A DNA stretch of 64,000 nucleotides from Polynucleobacter sp. (GCA_021737945.1 JAIPCX010000010.1:1-64000); one strand, 5' to 3'. Shown: positions 54,236 through 61,677, counted from the first letter of the stretch. Numbers and translations: made by a program. The notes: generated from the letters alone by a model not told the origin.

Positions 54236-54463
54236 ATGATCAATACATTAAAACTCACCACCGTAGGAAACTCGATTGGGGTCGTACTACCGAAAGAACT
54301 TTTGAGCAAACTTCGCGTTGATAAAGGCGACACGCTGTATGTCGTTGAGACGCCGGATGGTATTGAACTAACGGCCTATCGACCAGATTTTGCCACTCAA
54401 ATGGATGCTGCAGAAACTATCATGCGCGAAAACAAAGACGTACTTCGTAAGTTGGCGCGTTAA
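54236..54463 (+). CDS. AbrB/MazE-type antitoxin
   Basis: A 75-residue swapped-hairpin (SpoVT-AbrB) DNA-binding protein. The AbrB core is LKLTTVGNSIGVVLPKELLSKLRVDKGDTLYVV (about 5-37), followed by an acidic C-terminal tail that would bind the toxin (FATQMDAAETIMRENKD). AAAGGA lies upstream of the ATG. Its stop directly abuts the Doc start, so the two are translationally coupled. Pairing of an AbrB-type antitoxin with Doc rather than Phd is a known but less common arrangement. Confidence 0.87.
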   Translation: MINTLKLTTVGNSIGVVLPKELLSKLRVDKGDTLYVVETPDGIELTAYRPDFATQMDAAETIMRENKDVLRKLAR

Positions 54464-54862
54464 ATGGCAGCCAGCCCGATCTGGGTCATGCACGAAGCAG
54501 TTATCGCCATTCATAAACGTCAAATTGCTGAACATGGTGGCGGTCCAGGCATCAGAGATAGTAGCTTGCTGGAATCTGCTCTAGCCAAACCTAAGAATGC
54601 TTTTTCGTATAGCGACGAACAGTTATCTATACCTTCGCTGGCATCTGCTTACGCATACGGAATTGCGAGGAATCATCCTTTTGTTGACGGCAATAAGCGA
54701 ACTTCTTTAATTATCAGTTTACTTTTTTTGGAATTGAATAACTGGGAACTACTCTGCGACGCCGAAAATTTATACGGCACCTTCATGAAGCTTGCCGACG
54801 GAAGCCTATCCGCAGAAGACCTATCAGCATGGTTCACAAAACACTCACAGAAGAAAGCCTAG
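54464..54862 (+). CDS. doc: Doc-family toxin (Fic fold)
   Basis: A 132-residue toxin of the Fic/Doc fold. The active-site motif is HPFVDGNKRTS (H71 to R79). Doc toxins phosphorylate elongation factor Tu and block translation; whether this one does so or transfers AMP is not shown by the motif. The ATG at 54464 follows the antitoxin stop with no gap. Intact and of normal length. Confidence 0.87.
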   Translation: MAASPIWVMHEAVIAIHKRQIAEHGGGPGIRDSSLLESALAKPKNAFSYSDEQLSIPSLASAYAYGIARNHPFVDGNKRTSLIISLLFLELNNWELLCDAENLYGTFMKLADGSLSAEDLSAWFTKHSQKKA

Positions 54863-54916
54863 CGTGTGAGTGAAGCTAAAAAAAGGCAGGGCCAAGTAAA
54901 CTAGAAAGAAATTTGC

Positions 54917-55009
54917 TGGTGCCCGAGACCGGAATCGAACCGGTACGCCCCCTCGCGGGTAAGCGGCGGATTTTAAGTCCGCTGTGTCTACCAATTTCAC
55001 CACTCGGGC
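54917..55009 (-). tRNA. tRNA-Leu (anticodon TAA)
   Basis: A 93-nt sequence including CCA. Acceptor GCCCGAG pairs with CTCGGGC. Anticodon stem GCGGA/TCCGC with loop CTTAAAA gives anticodon TAA. The long variable arm (class II tRNA) and T-arm CGGTTCGATTCCG are visible. CCA is encoded. In Burkholderiales this gene usually follows tRNA-Gly and tRNA-Cys; here it is about 6.6 kb away. Confidence 0.95.
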
Positions 55010-55054
55010 TGGAGAGTGATTGGACGGCAATCCCGTCCAGCCCGCTATTGTAAA

Positions 55055-57292
55055 TTAGAACCGGTAATGTAGTCCTACCAAAATTGCCCTGGGTGCGCCC
55101 GGGGCCACAAAACGGCTGGCGCCTACGGTAGAAGAAGCAACGCCCGCAGAATTAAACAGACTGTCTGACATCAACCCATAGGTCTCATAGCGGCGGTCAA
55201 ACACATTATTGAGGCGGGCAAAGTAATCTAAGCCTTTGGTGACTGAGTACTTAGCATGCATATTCAACAGTAAGTAGCCGTCTACCTTGGCGTTTGCTGG
55301 TCCTTCTTCCGACTGACCGTCTTCGTTACCTTGCGAGACCAAATTCGACGTTGCGATCACGGTGCCTCCCACCAACCACTTGGGTGCGACACGCCAATCA
55401 GCGTTCAATTTGATAGTGTGCTCTGGTAAACCAGCGATACGGGCACCGCGCTTAATGGTGATCTCACGCTCGCCACCAAACAACTCACCCTCGGCTTCGT
55501 AAGTCGCTTGTAAATAGCTGTAGCTGATACGAAGATCAACTTGGTTGATACGGGTGTAGGCCGACAAATCAAGGCCTTGACGGCGCGTTTTTGAGAAGTT
55601 ACTGAAATAACCTAAGCCCGTCTGATCGGTTGGTGTAAACAAAATATCATTTGTATTATCGGACCGATAAATTGAAGCGGTGTAGCCGGAATCGTTAGTA
55701 AGCTTCCATCGAGTACCGAATTCAAACGTGCGTGCAATGACTTGCTTAAGGTACGGATCGGCCTGCAAACCCGTTGGCAAGCGACATCCAACCGTTGCAT
55801 CAGCACAGCCGAGCTCAATGACTGTCGGCACGCGATTGCTTTGACCAACATTACCAAACACGTCGACACTTTCATTGAGCTTGTGGCTCAAGCCCAGTGA
55901 AGGATTCAAACTGTTATAGCTAAAAGTTTCGTTGGGCTTCTCACTACCTACGCCCGCCGTGTAATTAGTCAGCGTGTTGCTAACGCGTGCGTGATTAAAG
56001 CGTGCAGCCGCCGTTAAGTGAGTGGCTGGCGTAACAGAATACGTATCCGACGCATACAGACCTAGCGCGTATGATTTACCTTTAACACCCACATCTTGCT
56101 CTGAGGCGGATGCACAATCATCTACCCGCCGTGATGTATCAATCTCACAGTCAGCCGCTTGGTAGGCACCGTAAGAAACGCGACTAGCATCTAAGCTAGC
56201 GCCCGTCGTTATCTGATGGGCATCAATAATTTTAGTTAAGTTAACACTCGTACCGTAACTTGTTTGACGGGTACGCGTTTGATTGATCACACCTTCGGTG
56301 GTGCTCTCAGCATCACCACCAACAGTCGATCGAGTGCTGTAGCGAACATAAGCATTAGTAGCTAATTCAGTCGAGCCATCCAAGATACGCTGCAGGTTGA
56401 AATTCACCATACTCAGTTCGTTCTTGGTCCGATCAGTGTAGGTGTAACCCCAGCGTCGATTGGTTTCGTACATACCTTTAGTACGAGCGCCTTCATCGTC
56501 ATACGCATAGCTTGGCAACAAACCATTACCGATCAGATTGCTACGGCCGTGCAAGAAAGAGAGATCCCAATTCACATCGGATTGAGTACGACCAATTTTT
56601 GCAAACACGTTTCCGAGCTGCCCTTCTGATTCTTTGCGCCAGCCGTCTTCATGAAAGGCAGTTGTTGATACAAATTTGTGCCAACCATCGGCTGATTTTT
56701 CACCATAGCTGACATCGGCACGCTTACGCATCCAACTACCTAAAGATAACTTCAACTCTGTTCCTGGCGCGGTCAGACCTGACTTCGTAGTAAAGGCTAA
56801 AGCACCACCCAGCGAATTTAATCCATACACAGGATTCGAACCTGGCACGAGCGTGACATTGCTGATGGCAGCCTCAGGAATCATGTCCCAGTTAACGACA
56901 TCACCAAATGGTTCGTTCACACGTACGCCATCAAGATAAACCGATAGGCCTTGCGGTGAACCTAAAATGCCTGACAATCTAAAACCGCGATAGGTAATAT
57001 CCGCCTGAAACGGACTACCTTGTATATCGTTGATATTGACACCCGTGAGATTGCGCGACATGAACTCGGTCAAATTCAAACTCTGACCTTTGTTAATCTG
57101 TTCGCTAGTCACCGACTGCACATCGTAGGGAAGCTTATTTTTTTCTATGCCCAAGCCCGGCAATGGTGAGGTGCCGACCACTTCAACAGCTTGAAGTTTT
57201 TTATCAGATTGTTCAGCGTAAGCGAAATGACCTGAAAACAAAGTAGCTATTGCCACCGCCATTGCAGTGGCTCTATAAGGAAATGGATTCAT
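55055..57292 (-). CDS. TonB-dependent outer-membrane receptor
   Basis: A 745-residue outer-membrane importer. The signal peptide is MNPFPYRATAMAVAIATLFSGHFAYA. The plug domain (about 50-165) includes NKGQSLNLTEFMSRNLTGVNINDIQG and YLDGVRVNEPFGDVVNW, and the beta-barrel ends with the outer-membrane signature HYRF. Substrate is unknown: siderophore, haem or other. It lacks the N-terminal signalling extension, so it does not use an anti-sigma partner. Located between tRNA-Leu and a response regulator. Confidence 0.92.
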   Translation of the reverse strand: MNPFPYRATAMAVAIATLFSGHFAYAEQSDKKLQAVEVVGTSPLPGLGIEKNKLPYDVQSVTSEQINKGQSLNLTEFMSRNLTGVNINDIQGSPFQADITYRGFRLSGILGSPQGLSVYLDGVRVNEPFGDVVNWDMIPEAAISNVTLVPGSNPVYGLNSLGGALAFTTKSGLTAPGTELKLSLGSWMRKRADVSYGEKSADGWHKFVSTTAFHEDGWRKESEGQLGNVFAKIGRTQSDVNWDLSFLHGRSNLIGNGLLPSYAYDDEGARTKGMYETNRRWGYTYTDRTKNELSMVNFNLQRILDGSTELATNAYVRYSTRSTVGGDAESTTEGVINQTRTRQTSYGTSVNLTKIIDAHQITTGASLDASRVSYGAYQAADCEIDTSRRVDDCASASEQDVGVKGKSYALGLYASDTYSVTPATHLTAAARFNHARVSNTLTNYTAGVGSEKPNETFSYNSLNPSLGLSHKLNESVDVFGNVGQSNRVPTVIELGCADATVGCRLPTGLQADPYLKQVIARTFEFGTRWKLTNDSGYTASIYRSDNTNDILFTPTDQTGLGYFSNFSKTRRQGLDLSAYTRINQVDLRISYSYLQATYEAEGELFGGEREITIKRGARIAGLPEHTIKLNADWRVAPKWLVGGTVIATSNLVSQGNEDGQSEEGPANAKVDGYLLLNMHAKYSVTKGLDYFARLNNVFDRRYETYGLMSDSLFNSAGVASSTVGASRFVAPGAPRAILVGLHYRF

Positions 57293-57620
57293 ATCTTTTT
57301 TGTAATTTTGAAATAAGGAAGCGTCTCAACATCAAGCCGGCATAGTAAGCAGCGGCTGGATCTTAGGGAATAGGAAAACTTCCCAACGTATCCCGATTTA
57401 AAGCAATTTATATAAAAAAATATATTTTTACTAATGAAAAGCCATGGAATAACTTAACCTGGACGAATTCCCATCGTGTTGGGAATTTCTACTATTGTCT
57501 TACGCAGGTTTGATGAGGGACTATCCGTTGAGCAGGAAATTTGTTGTCCATCCAGTTTCCTACCTCTCAAGTAGGAGTTGTTTTACTTTGAATTCTAGTG
57601 ACTCCACGTGAAGGGTCTTT
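57293..57620 (+). ncRNA. Possible leader RNA or small RNA upstream of the response regulator
   Basis: This gene-free 330-bp stretch contains a CCTAC/GTAGG hairpin at about 57567-57583 followed by T-rich sequence, and it leads into a strong intrinsic terminator at 57621-57652 that ends nine bases before the regulator's ATG. The arrangement suggests a small RNA or an attenuated leader for the regulator. The first part holds the receptor promoter, with A/T runs near 57412-57432. No ORF of credible composition is present. Confidence 0.35.
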
Positions 57621-57652
57621 AAGGCGATTACAATTGTGATCGCCTTTTTTTA
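57621..57652 (+). terminator. Intrinsic terminator just before the response-regulator start
   Basis: AAGGCGAT (57621-57628) pairs with ATCGCCTT (57639-57646), extended by inner pairs of a near-perfect palindrome, and is followed by a run of seven T. It ends nine bases before the ATG at 57661, so a transcript from upstream must pass it to express the regulator. Confidence 0.68.
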
Positions 57653-57660
57653 TTCGCTCA

Positions 57661-58299
57661 ATGAATAGCTCCTCTGTTTCTGTAATGCTGGTAGACGATC
57701 ATGCTGTGGTCAGGGCTGGCTATAAGCGCTTTATTGAGCTCGATCCTATGTTGAAGGTGATTGCTGAAGCTAGCAGTGGCGAAGAGGCCTACTCCCTGCT
57801 CGAATCAAGGTCGGTTGATGTGATCATCATGGATCTCTCAATGCCAGGCCAAGGTGGGTTTGAAACATTACGTCGGCTACTCAATCGTTTTCCGCAACAA
57901 AAAATACTGATTTTCACGATGCATGAGAATGCATCGATTGCGAATCAGGCATTGACGCTTGGCGCGAGTGGCTATCTGACTAAAAGTATGGAGCCTGATT
58001 TGATCGTGCAGGCGATTCATGAGGTGATGTCGGGCGGCACGCCGATTGCCAAAGCGATTGCCGAAGGGCTCAAAGACCTGGGCGAAAATCGTTTACCGCA
58101 TATGGAATTACTACCACGCGAGTTTGAAATTTTTATCTGCTTAGCGAATGGTGAAAGTATTGAGCAGATCAGTGACAAGCTTCACCTCAGCCCAAAAACG
58201 GCAGCGAATTATCAAGCATCGATACGAAAAAAATTAAATGCAAACTCGACACTGGATGTTTACCAGTATGCGAAAGAGCATGGACTGTTGAGTAGTTGA
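57661..58299 (+). CDS. NarL/FixJ-family response regulator
   Basis: A 212-residue regulator. The receiver domain has acidic pocket DDH near 12-14, phospho-acceptor D58 (VIIMDLSMPGQGGF) and conserved Lys in GYLTKSMEPD. The C-terminal LuxR HTH is LLPREFEIFICLANGESIEQISDKLHLSPKTAANYQASIRKKLN (about 149-193, quoted in part). No sensor kinase gene is nearby. The stop codon marks the exact edge of the exonuclease fragment that follows. Confidence 0.9.
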   Translation: MNSSSVSVMLVDDHAVVRAGYKRFIELDPMLKVIAEASSGEEAYSLLESRSVDVIIMDLSMPGQGGFETLRRLLNRFPQQKILIFTMHENASIANQALTLGASGYLTKSMEPDLIVQAIHEVMSGGTPIAKAIAEGLKDLGENRLPHMELLPREFEIFICLANGESIEQISDKLHLSPKTAANYQASIRKKLNANSTLDVYQYAKEHGLLSS

Positions 58300-58422
58300 T
58301 ATTGGGGTGCTGTAGGTCAGCCAGACATCAAACGTATCTGCACACTCGCACTCAGCAGAAAAGCCCGACCAACACTTGACTCGCATACTCAGAGCGCTCT
58401 GCTTTATTACCTAGATCGCTGA
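58300..58422 (+). pseudogene. Fragment of a second DnaQ-fold exonuclease gene
   Basis: This stretch is a close copy of codons about 91-130 of the exonuclease gene at 3682-4353. By eye about nine mismatches occur over roughly 105 aligned bases. It reads WGAVGQPDIKRICTLALSRKARPTLDSHTQSALLYYLDR then stop (in parts), so the frame is kept but both ends are missing. It starts directly after the response-regulator stop codon. It is a remnant with no function. Confidence 0.85.
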
Positions 58423-58599
58423 TTTCATACGCATGAACAGTGGGGTAAATAAGACGCAAAACATACCAACTCCTCTAAAAAAACTAAATCCCAAAACAGC
58501 AGTGCCTGTAAATCGATCCTTACTTCGATTAGTAATAGATCATCTAGGGAAGCAGTTCAAAACCACCAGCCACAGTTGCTAGTTAAGTACGTTAGATAA

Positions 58600-58701
58600 C
58601 GACCCCGATTAATTACAGTTGCTGATGATCGATATGACGAACATTTGGCGACCCTAGCCCAGCAGAGTAAGGAGTCCAATCATGGTAAAAAAACTCGATG
58701 A
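58600..58701 (+). pseudogene. C-terminal remnant of a RelE-type toxin
   Basis: In the frame ending TGA at 58699-58701 the translation is RPRLITVADDRYDEHLATL followed by a short basic tail. The VADxxxDEHLxxL ending is typical of RelE/HigB-type toxins paired with XRE antitoxins like the next gene, and the stop overlaps the antitoxin start, as in intact modules. An in-frame stop lies immediately upstream (58597-58599) and no start is present, so the N-terminal part is deleted. Confidence 0.65.
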
Positions 58702-59041
58702 CATCATGGCAGCACTGCCCAAAGAACGGCGCCAGCGTATCAATGCCCGTACTATGGAACTGGCAACCCTGAAAGATTTGCGGCAAGCAGCGCAACAGAC
58801 ACAAGAGCAGTTGGCGGCAACCTTAGGTGTCGGTCAAGATACCATCTCCCGGCTAGAAAAACGCAGCGACATACTGCTCTCCACGCTGAGACACTACGTT
58901 GAAAGTATGGGAGGCCGGCTGAACTTGGTAGCTCAATTTCCTAACCGTCCGCCGGTGGTGATTCAGCACCTGGGAGTTGAGCAACCAATCACACGAAAAA
59001 AAAATAGCCCTACCCAGCGGAGAGTTCGTTCACCTGCTTGA
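58682..59041 (+). CDS. XRE-family antitoxin (HigA-like)
   Basis: A 119-residue protein with an N-terminal helical linker (VKKLDDIMAALPKERRQRINART) and an HTH at about 37-85 (ATLKDLRQAAQQTQEQLAATLGVGQDTISRLEKRSDILLSTLRHYVESMG in parts). This family forms the antitoxin of RelE-type TA pairs. The overlapping toxin gene is reduced to a remnant, so the antitoxin is solitary. AGTAAGGAG gives a good RBS. The basic tail from 100 on is longer than usual. Confidence 0.84.
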   Translation: MVKKLDDIMAALPKERRQRINARTMELATLKDLRQAAQQTQEQLAATLGVGQDTISRLEKRSDILLSTLRHYVESMGGRLNLVAQFPNRPPVVIQHLGVEQPITRKKNSPTQRRVRSPA

Positions 59042-59157
59042 TTACATTCTCACAGAATCAAGTTTGGTTTTTTTATACACTGATTTGTACAAGATCGAAC
59101 GAATCTTTTACTCGTGTGTCATTATTTTCATGGATTTAGGAATCACACCCTAACAAC

Positions 59158-60171
59158 TCACCCGTTAATGCAGCTTTGCAGTTCAGAGCACACGGTCATG
59201 ATTTCCTCAAAGCTCGGCTGGTTAGTCGATAACAATCCATCTTCCAACATCGCATCGTAGTCTTTTTCAAGCGTATCTAATGCAGTGCCCTCAGGAACAA
59301 TCTGAAGTTCAGAACTAACTGCTGCTTTGTAATCAATGGCATTTTTGTCGGAATCTTTTTCGGCAAAAAACATTGACTTGTGTTCGGCAACTGCATAAGC
59401 AAGCTCTCTATCTGCAATCGCATTCTGAGCATGTCCAGATTGGGCCATAGCAGCTAAGTCATACCAGTGTCGTGAATAGCGTTCACCACGCAGTCGATGC
59501 TGCCTGCAATACACATGAGTTGCAGTAGCTTTTTCCCAAAAGGTTCTTTCAACAGACATCGCCAGCGGCTGAGCCATCGGAAATTCAATCCCATTAATCA
59601 CAGAGGCAATATCACATGTGACTGTGTGTCGATGATGTGGCTCACCCGTAGCCCTACCGCCAAACTCAAGCTGAATCGTTGGGGAGCTATAGCCGGTGCC
59701 AAATCGGATCGGTTCGTAAGAGAGAATCAGTTTTTCTTTTTCATTACCTGTAAGGTTTAAAGTAGCTTTTATTCCCTCACGCTGAAACTCTGACTGCAAA
59801 ACCGGTACCACTTCACCTTCAATCCACTGAGGTAATCGATCACGAACCCGATCTGTGATTTTTTTAGCTTGACTCGATGTGGCTGGTATCGGATTCCCAT
59901 CACGCAAAAGCTCTGGCACCACTTCGCGAATATCGTAGGTGAGATCAATGTCCTCTGAGAACCGGTCAATGATTTTATAAACCTTGGACAGTGATGTACC
60001 GCCTTTGAAAGTCAGTTTGTCCGCAAGATTTGATTTGTATATCGCTGACAGCGTCAGCACAACCCAAATGTCTTTTTCTAATAGATGCGGAGGGCGACCA
60101 GTCTGAGCGGCGGCTACTTCAAGTGCCTCGGCCTGATCTTTTCGACTGAGGGCAAACCACGAATCAGCCAA
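59158..60171 (-). CDS. abiEii: AbiEii-type nucleotidyltransferase toxin
   Basis: A 337-residue toxin of the abortive-infection system AbiE. The nucleotidyltransferase motif is FKGGTSLSKVY (GGTSLSK, 57-63) with SEDIDL (72-77) carrying the two metal-binding Asp, and RHWYDL later supplies another conserved Asp. AbiEii toxins modify tRNA acceptor ends with nucleotides. The start is an unusual TTG at 60171; GAGGTGA lies about five bases upstream and the frame is closed above it. Overlaps the antitoxin gene by 8 bp. Confidence 0.9.
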   Translation of the reverse strand: MADSWFALSRKDQAEALEVAAAQTGRPPHLLEKDIWVVLTLSAIYKSNLADKLTFKGGTSLSKVYKIIDRFSEDIDLTYDIREVVPELLRDGNPIPATSSQAKKITDRVRDRLPQWIEGEVVPVLQSEFQREGIKATLNLTGNEKEKLILSYEPIRFGTGYSSPTIQLEFGGRATGEPHHRHTVTCDIASVINGIEFPMAQPLAMSVERTFWEKATATHVYCRQHRLRGERYSRHWYDLAAMAQSGHAQNAIADRELAYAVAEHKSMFFAEKDSDKNAIDYKAAVSSELQIVPEGTALDTLEKDYDAMLEDGLLSTNQPSFEEIMTVCSELQSCING

Positions 60172-60757
60172 TGGTCACCTCGCTTACCGCTTTAGCCATC
60201 CAGCTTGGTAACCCAGCGCGAGCATTTCGCATAGCCTCCCATTCCTGGCTAGGCAGTTTTTTCCTCAGCACTTCCAAGACCGAGGGCGCTCGTTCAGGAC
60301 CAAACCAGATAAGTGCACGTACTGCTTGGCCTGCTGGACGTTTACCCAAAAGCATCTGCGATCGGTTGCCATGCTTGAGCTCGACTTCCCGATTTCCTAG
60401 TTTCAAGCACCGAGATGGACCGGTAGTCAGATAGACCTCGCGCGTAGGGACCTGCGTCGTTAACCCCAACGCATTGGCCTCGGCAGCACCGCTACCTACG
60501 ACTATCTCCCCACTAGCAGACTCAATCGCTTCGACCACGGATTCGGTCGAAGGAGGACGCACGCCAAAGCGACCATGAACTTGGAGGGAGTAAGCACCCC
60601 GCCCGACCCTAAGAAGTTTTCCTTCACGGGCCAGACGAGAAAGAGTCTGATCAATCGCCGCGCGTGATCCCAAATGCAGGAATTCCTTAGGCGAAAGCAG
60701 TCCTCCTTCGGGTAAGGACTGGGCTTGCGAAAGGATGGATTGGGCAAGTTGGCTCAT
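60164..60757 (-). CDS. abiEi: AbiEi-type antitoxin/transcriptional autorepressor
   Basis: A 197-residue DUF6088/AbiEi-like protein: N-terminal winged helix (GGLLSPKEFLHLGSRAAIDQTLSRLAREGKLLRVGRGAYSL in parts, about 18-58) and a C-terminal antitoxin domain. AbiEi proteins bind inverted repeats in their own promoter and neutralise AbiEii. CGGAG lies upstream of the ATG. The operon with the toxin is intact and of normal length. Confidence 0.87.
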   Translation of the reverse strand: MSQLAQSILSQAQSLPEGGLLSPKEFLHLGSRAAIDQTLSRLAREGKLLRVGRGAYSLQVHGRFGVRPPSTESVVEAIESASGEIVVGSGAAEANALGLTTQVPTREVYLTTGPSRCLKLGNREVELKHGNRSQMLLGKRPAGQAVRALIWFGPERAPSVLEVLRKKLPSQEWEAMRNARAGLPSWMAKAVSEVTIG

Positions 60758-60768
60758 AGCAGACTCCG

Positions 60769-60807
60769 TTTGTCAGAATATTATAGTAGTTTCTGACAAA
60801 TTGGCAA
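60769..60807 (-). promoter_or_regulatory. abiE promoter with inverted-repeat operator
   Basis: On the minus strand TTGCCA (60807-60802) and TATAAT (60785-60780) are 16 bp apart. TTTGTCAGAA (60769-60778) and TTCTGACAAA (60791-60800) form a perfect ten-base inverted repeat with a 12-base spacer that encloses the -10. This is where an AbiEi autorepressor would bind. Confidence 0.7.
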
Positions 60808-60998
60808 CCCAAGGCCAATATTAGGGATGAATTATTCTTCGTGAACAGCTTTGGACAGGCAATTACGCAATCTTTTAGAGAAATAAATGCAATTGCTTTT
60901 TTTGTAATTTTGACAGAATTCGTCGCGGTAGCACGCGAGCATTCAAAAATTTGAAGCCTAACTATCACTTGCAGCCCTGCTGCTTTTACTTGTGTATT

Positions 60999-61118
60999 TC
61001 ACAGGGCTTGCACTTCGTGGCGACCGGCATTACGTGCTTTCACAAACAGCGCCCACTCAGCACCAACAAACAAAACCAACACCACGCAAGCAAAAATAAA
61101 GTGAGAAGAAATAGTCAT
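60999..61118 (-). CDS. Possible very small membrane protein
   Basis: A 39-residue frame: MTISSHFIFACVVLVLFVGA forms one transmembrane helix and the rest is a short basic tail. It is of a size seen in phage-type membrane peptides. RBS is weak and the frame lies on the opposite strand to, and just upstream of, the integrase remnant. It may be a chance frame. Confidence 0.25.
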   Translation of the reverse strand: MTISSHFIFACVVLVLFVGAEWALFVKARNAGRHEVQAL

Positions 61119-61196
61119 ATCAACTGCCCTTCTGCTCGCACAAAGGCTTGCTGCAATGAGTCCAATGAATTCTCTGGTTGGCCAAAGCCTGCACCG

Positions 61197-61504
61197 GGCA
61201 AGCTTGCCCATAATGACGACACTTTTTTTATAGCTCAGCCATTGAAAGAGTTTGGTTATTTCAGAAGCCTCTTTGACAAGGCAAGAGACGCCGCAGAGCA
61301 AGAAGCTAAAGAACTCGGCATTTCTTTTGAACGGTTTCAGTTCCGTGATCTTCGTCCAAAGACAGTATCAGACATCGACGCAATGCACGATATCAAAGCG
61401 GCACAAAAATTTTACGACACACAACGGAGCAAATGACAGCGGGCTATATCCGCTCAAGACGGGAGGATGTGGTGCAGCCTTTGAAGAGAAAAACCAGCAA
61501 CTGA
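61197..61504 (+). pseudogene. C-terminal remnant of a tyrosine recombinase (integrase), frameshifted
   Basis: Two frames together give the end of a phage-type integrase. Frame one reads FERFQFRDLRPKTVSDID (containing the catalytic Arg of the RDLRPK motif) up to about 61410. The continuation in another frame reads AQKILRHTTEQMTAGYIRSRR, with the catalytic His and Tyr region, to the stop at 61502-61504. A single missing base in the A/T run at about 61403-61412 explains the shift. The N-terminal two-thirds is absent. It lies 100 bp from the 3' end of tRNA-Cys. Confidence 0.75.
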
Positions 61505-61560
61505 AGAAAAGTCTTTTCTTAATTTTAGTCTGAACGGGCAAAAGTCTTTTGCCCACTTTC

Positions 61561-61593
61561 ACAAAAAAATAACAGCTCCTATCAGTAGGAGCC
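61561..61593 (-). terminator. Intrinsic terminator of tRNA-Cys
   Basis: On the minus strand an eight-base stem (61574-61581 with 61586-61593; loop four) is followed by a T-rich tract. It lies 11 bases after the CCA end of tRNA-Cys and closes the leftward tRNA transcript. Confidence 0.7.
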
Positions 61594-61603
61594 GCATGAA
61601 TAG

Positions 61604-61677
61604 TGGAGGCGGGGGCCGGAATCGAACCGGCGTACACGGCTTTGCAGGCCGCTGCATAACCACTTTGCTACCCCGCC
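61604..61677 (-). tRNA. tRNA-Cys (anticodon GCA)
   Basis: A 74-nt cloverleaf including CCA. Acceptor GGCGGGG pairs with CCCCGCC, discriminator U73 as expected for Cys, anticodon loop CTGCAAA (GCA), T-arm GCCGGTTCGATTCCGGC. Its 3' end faces the integrase remnant. Confidence 0.96.

Noticed and set aside
60951-61196. N-terminal part of the plus-strand frame that leads into the integrase remnant
   Set aside because: Only residues from about 83 onward resemble an integrase; the first part has no integrase features and is probably non-coding.
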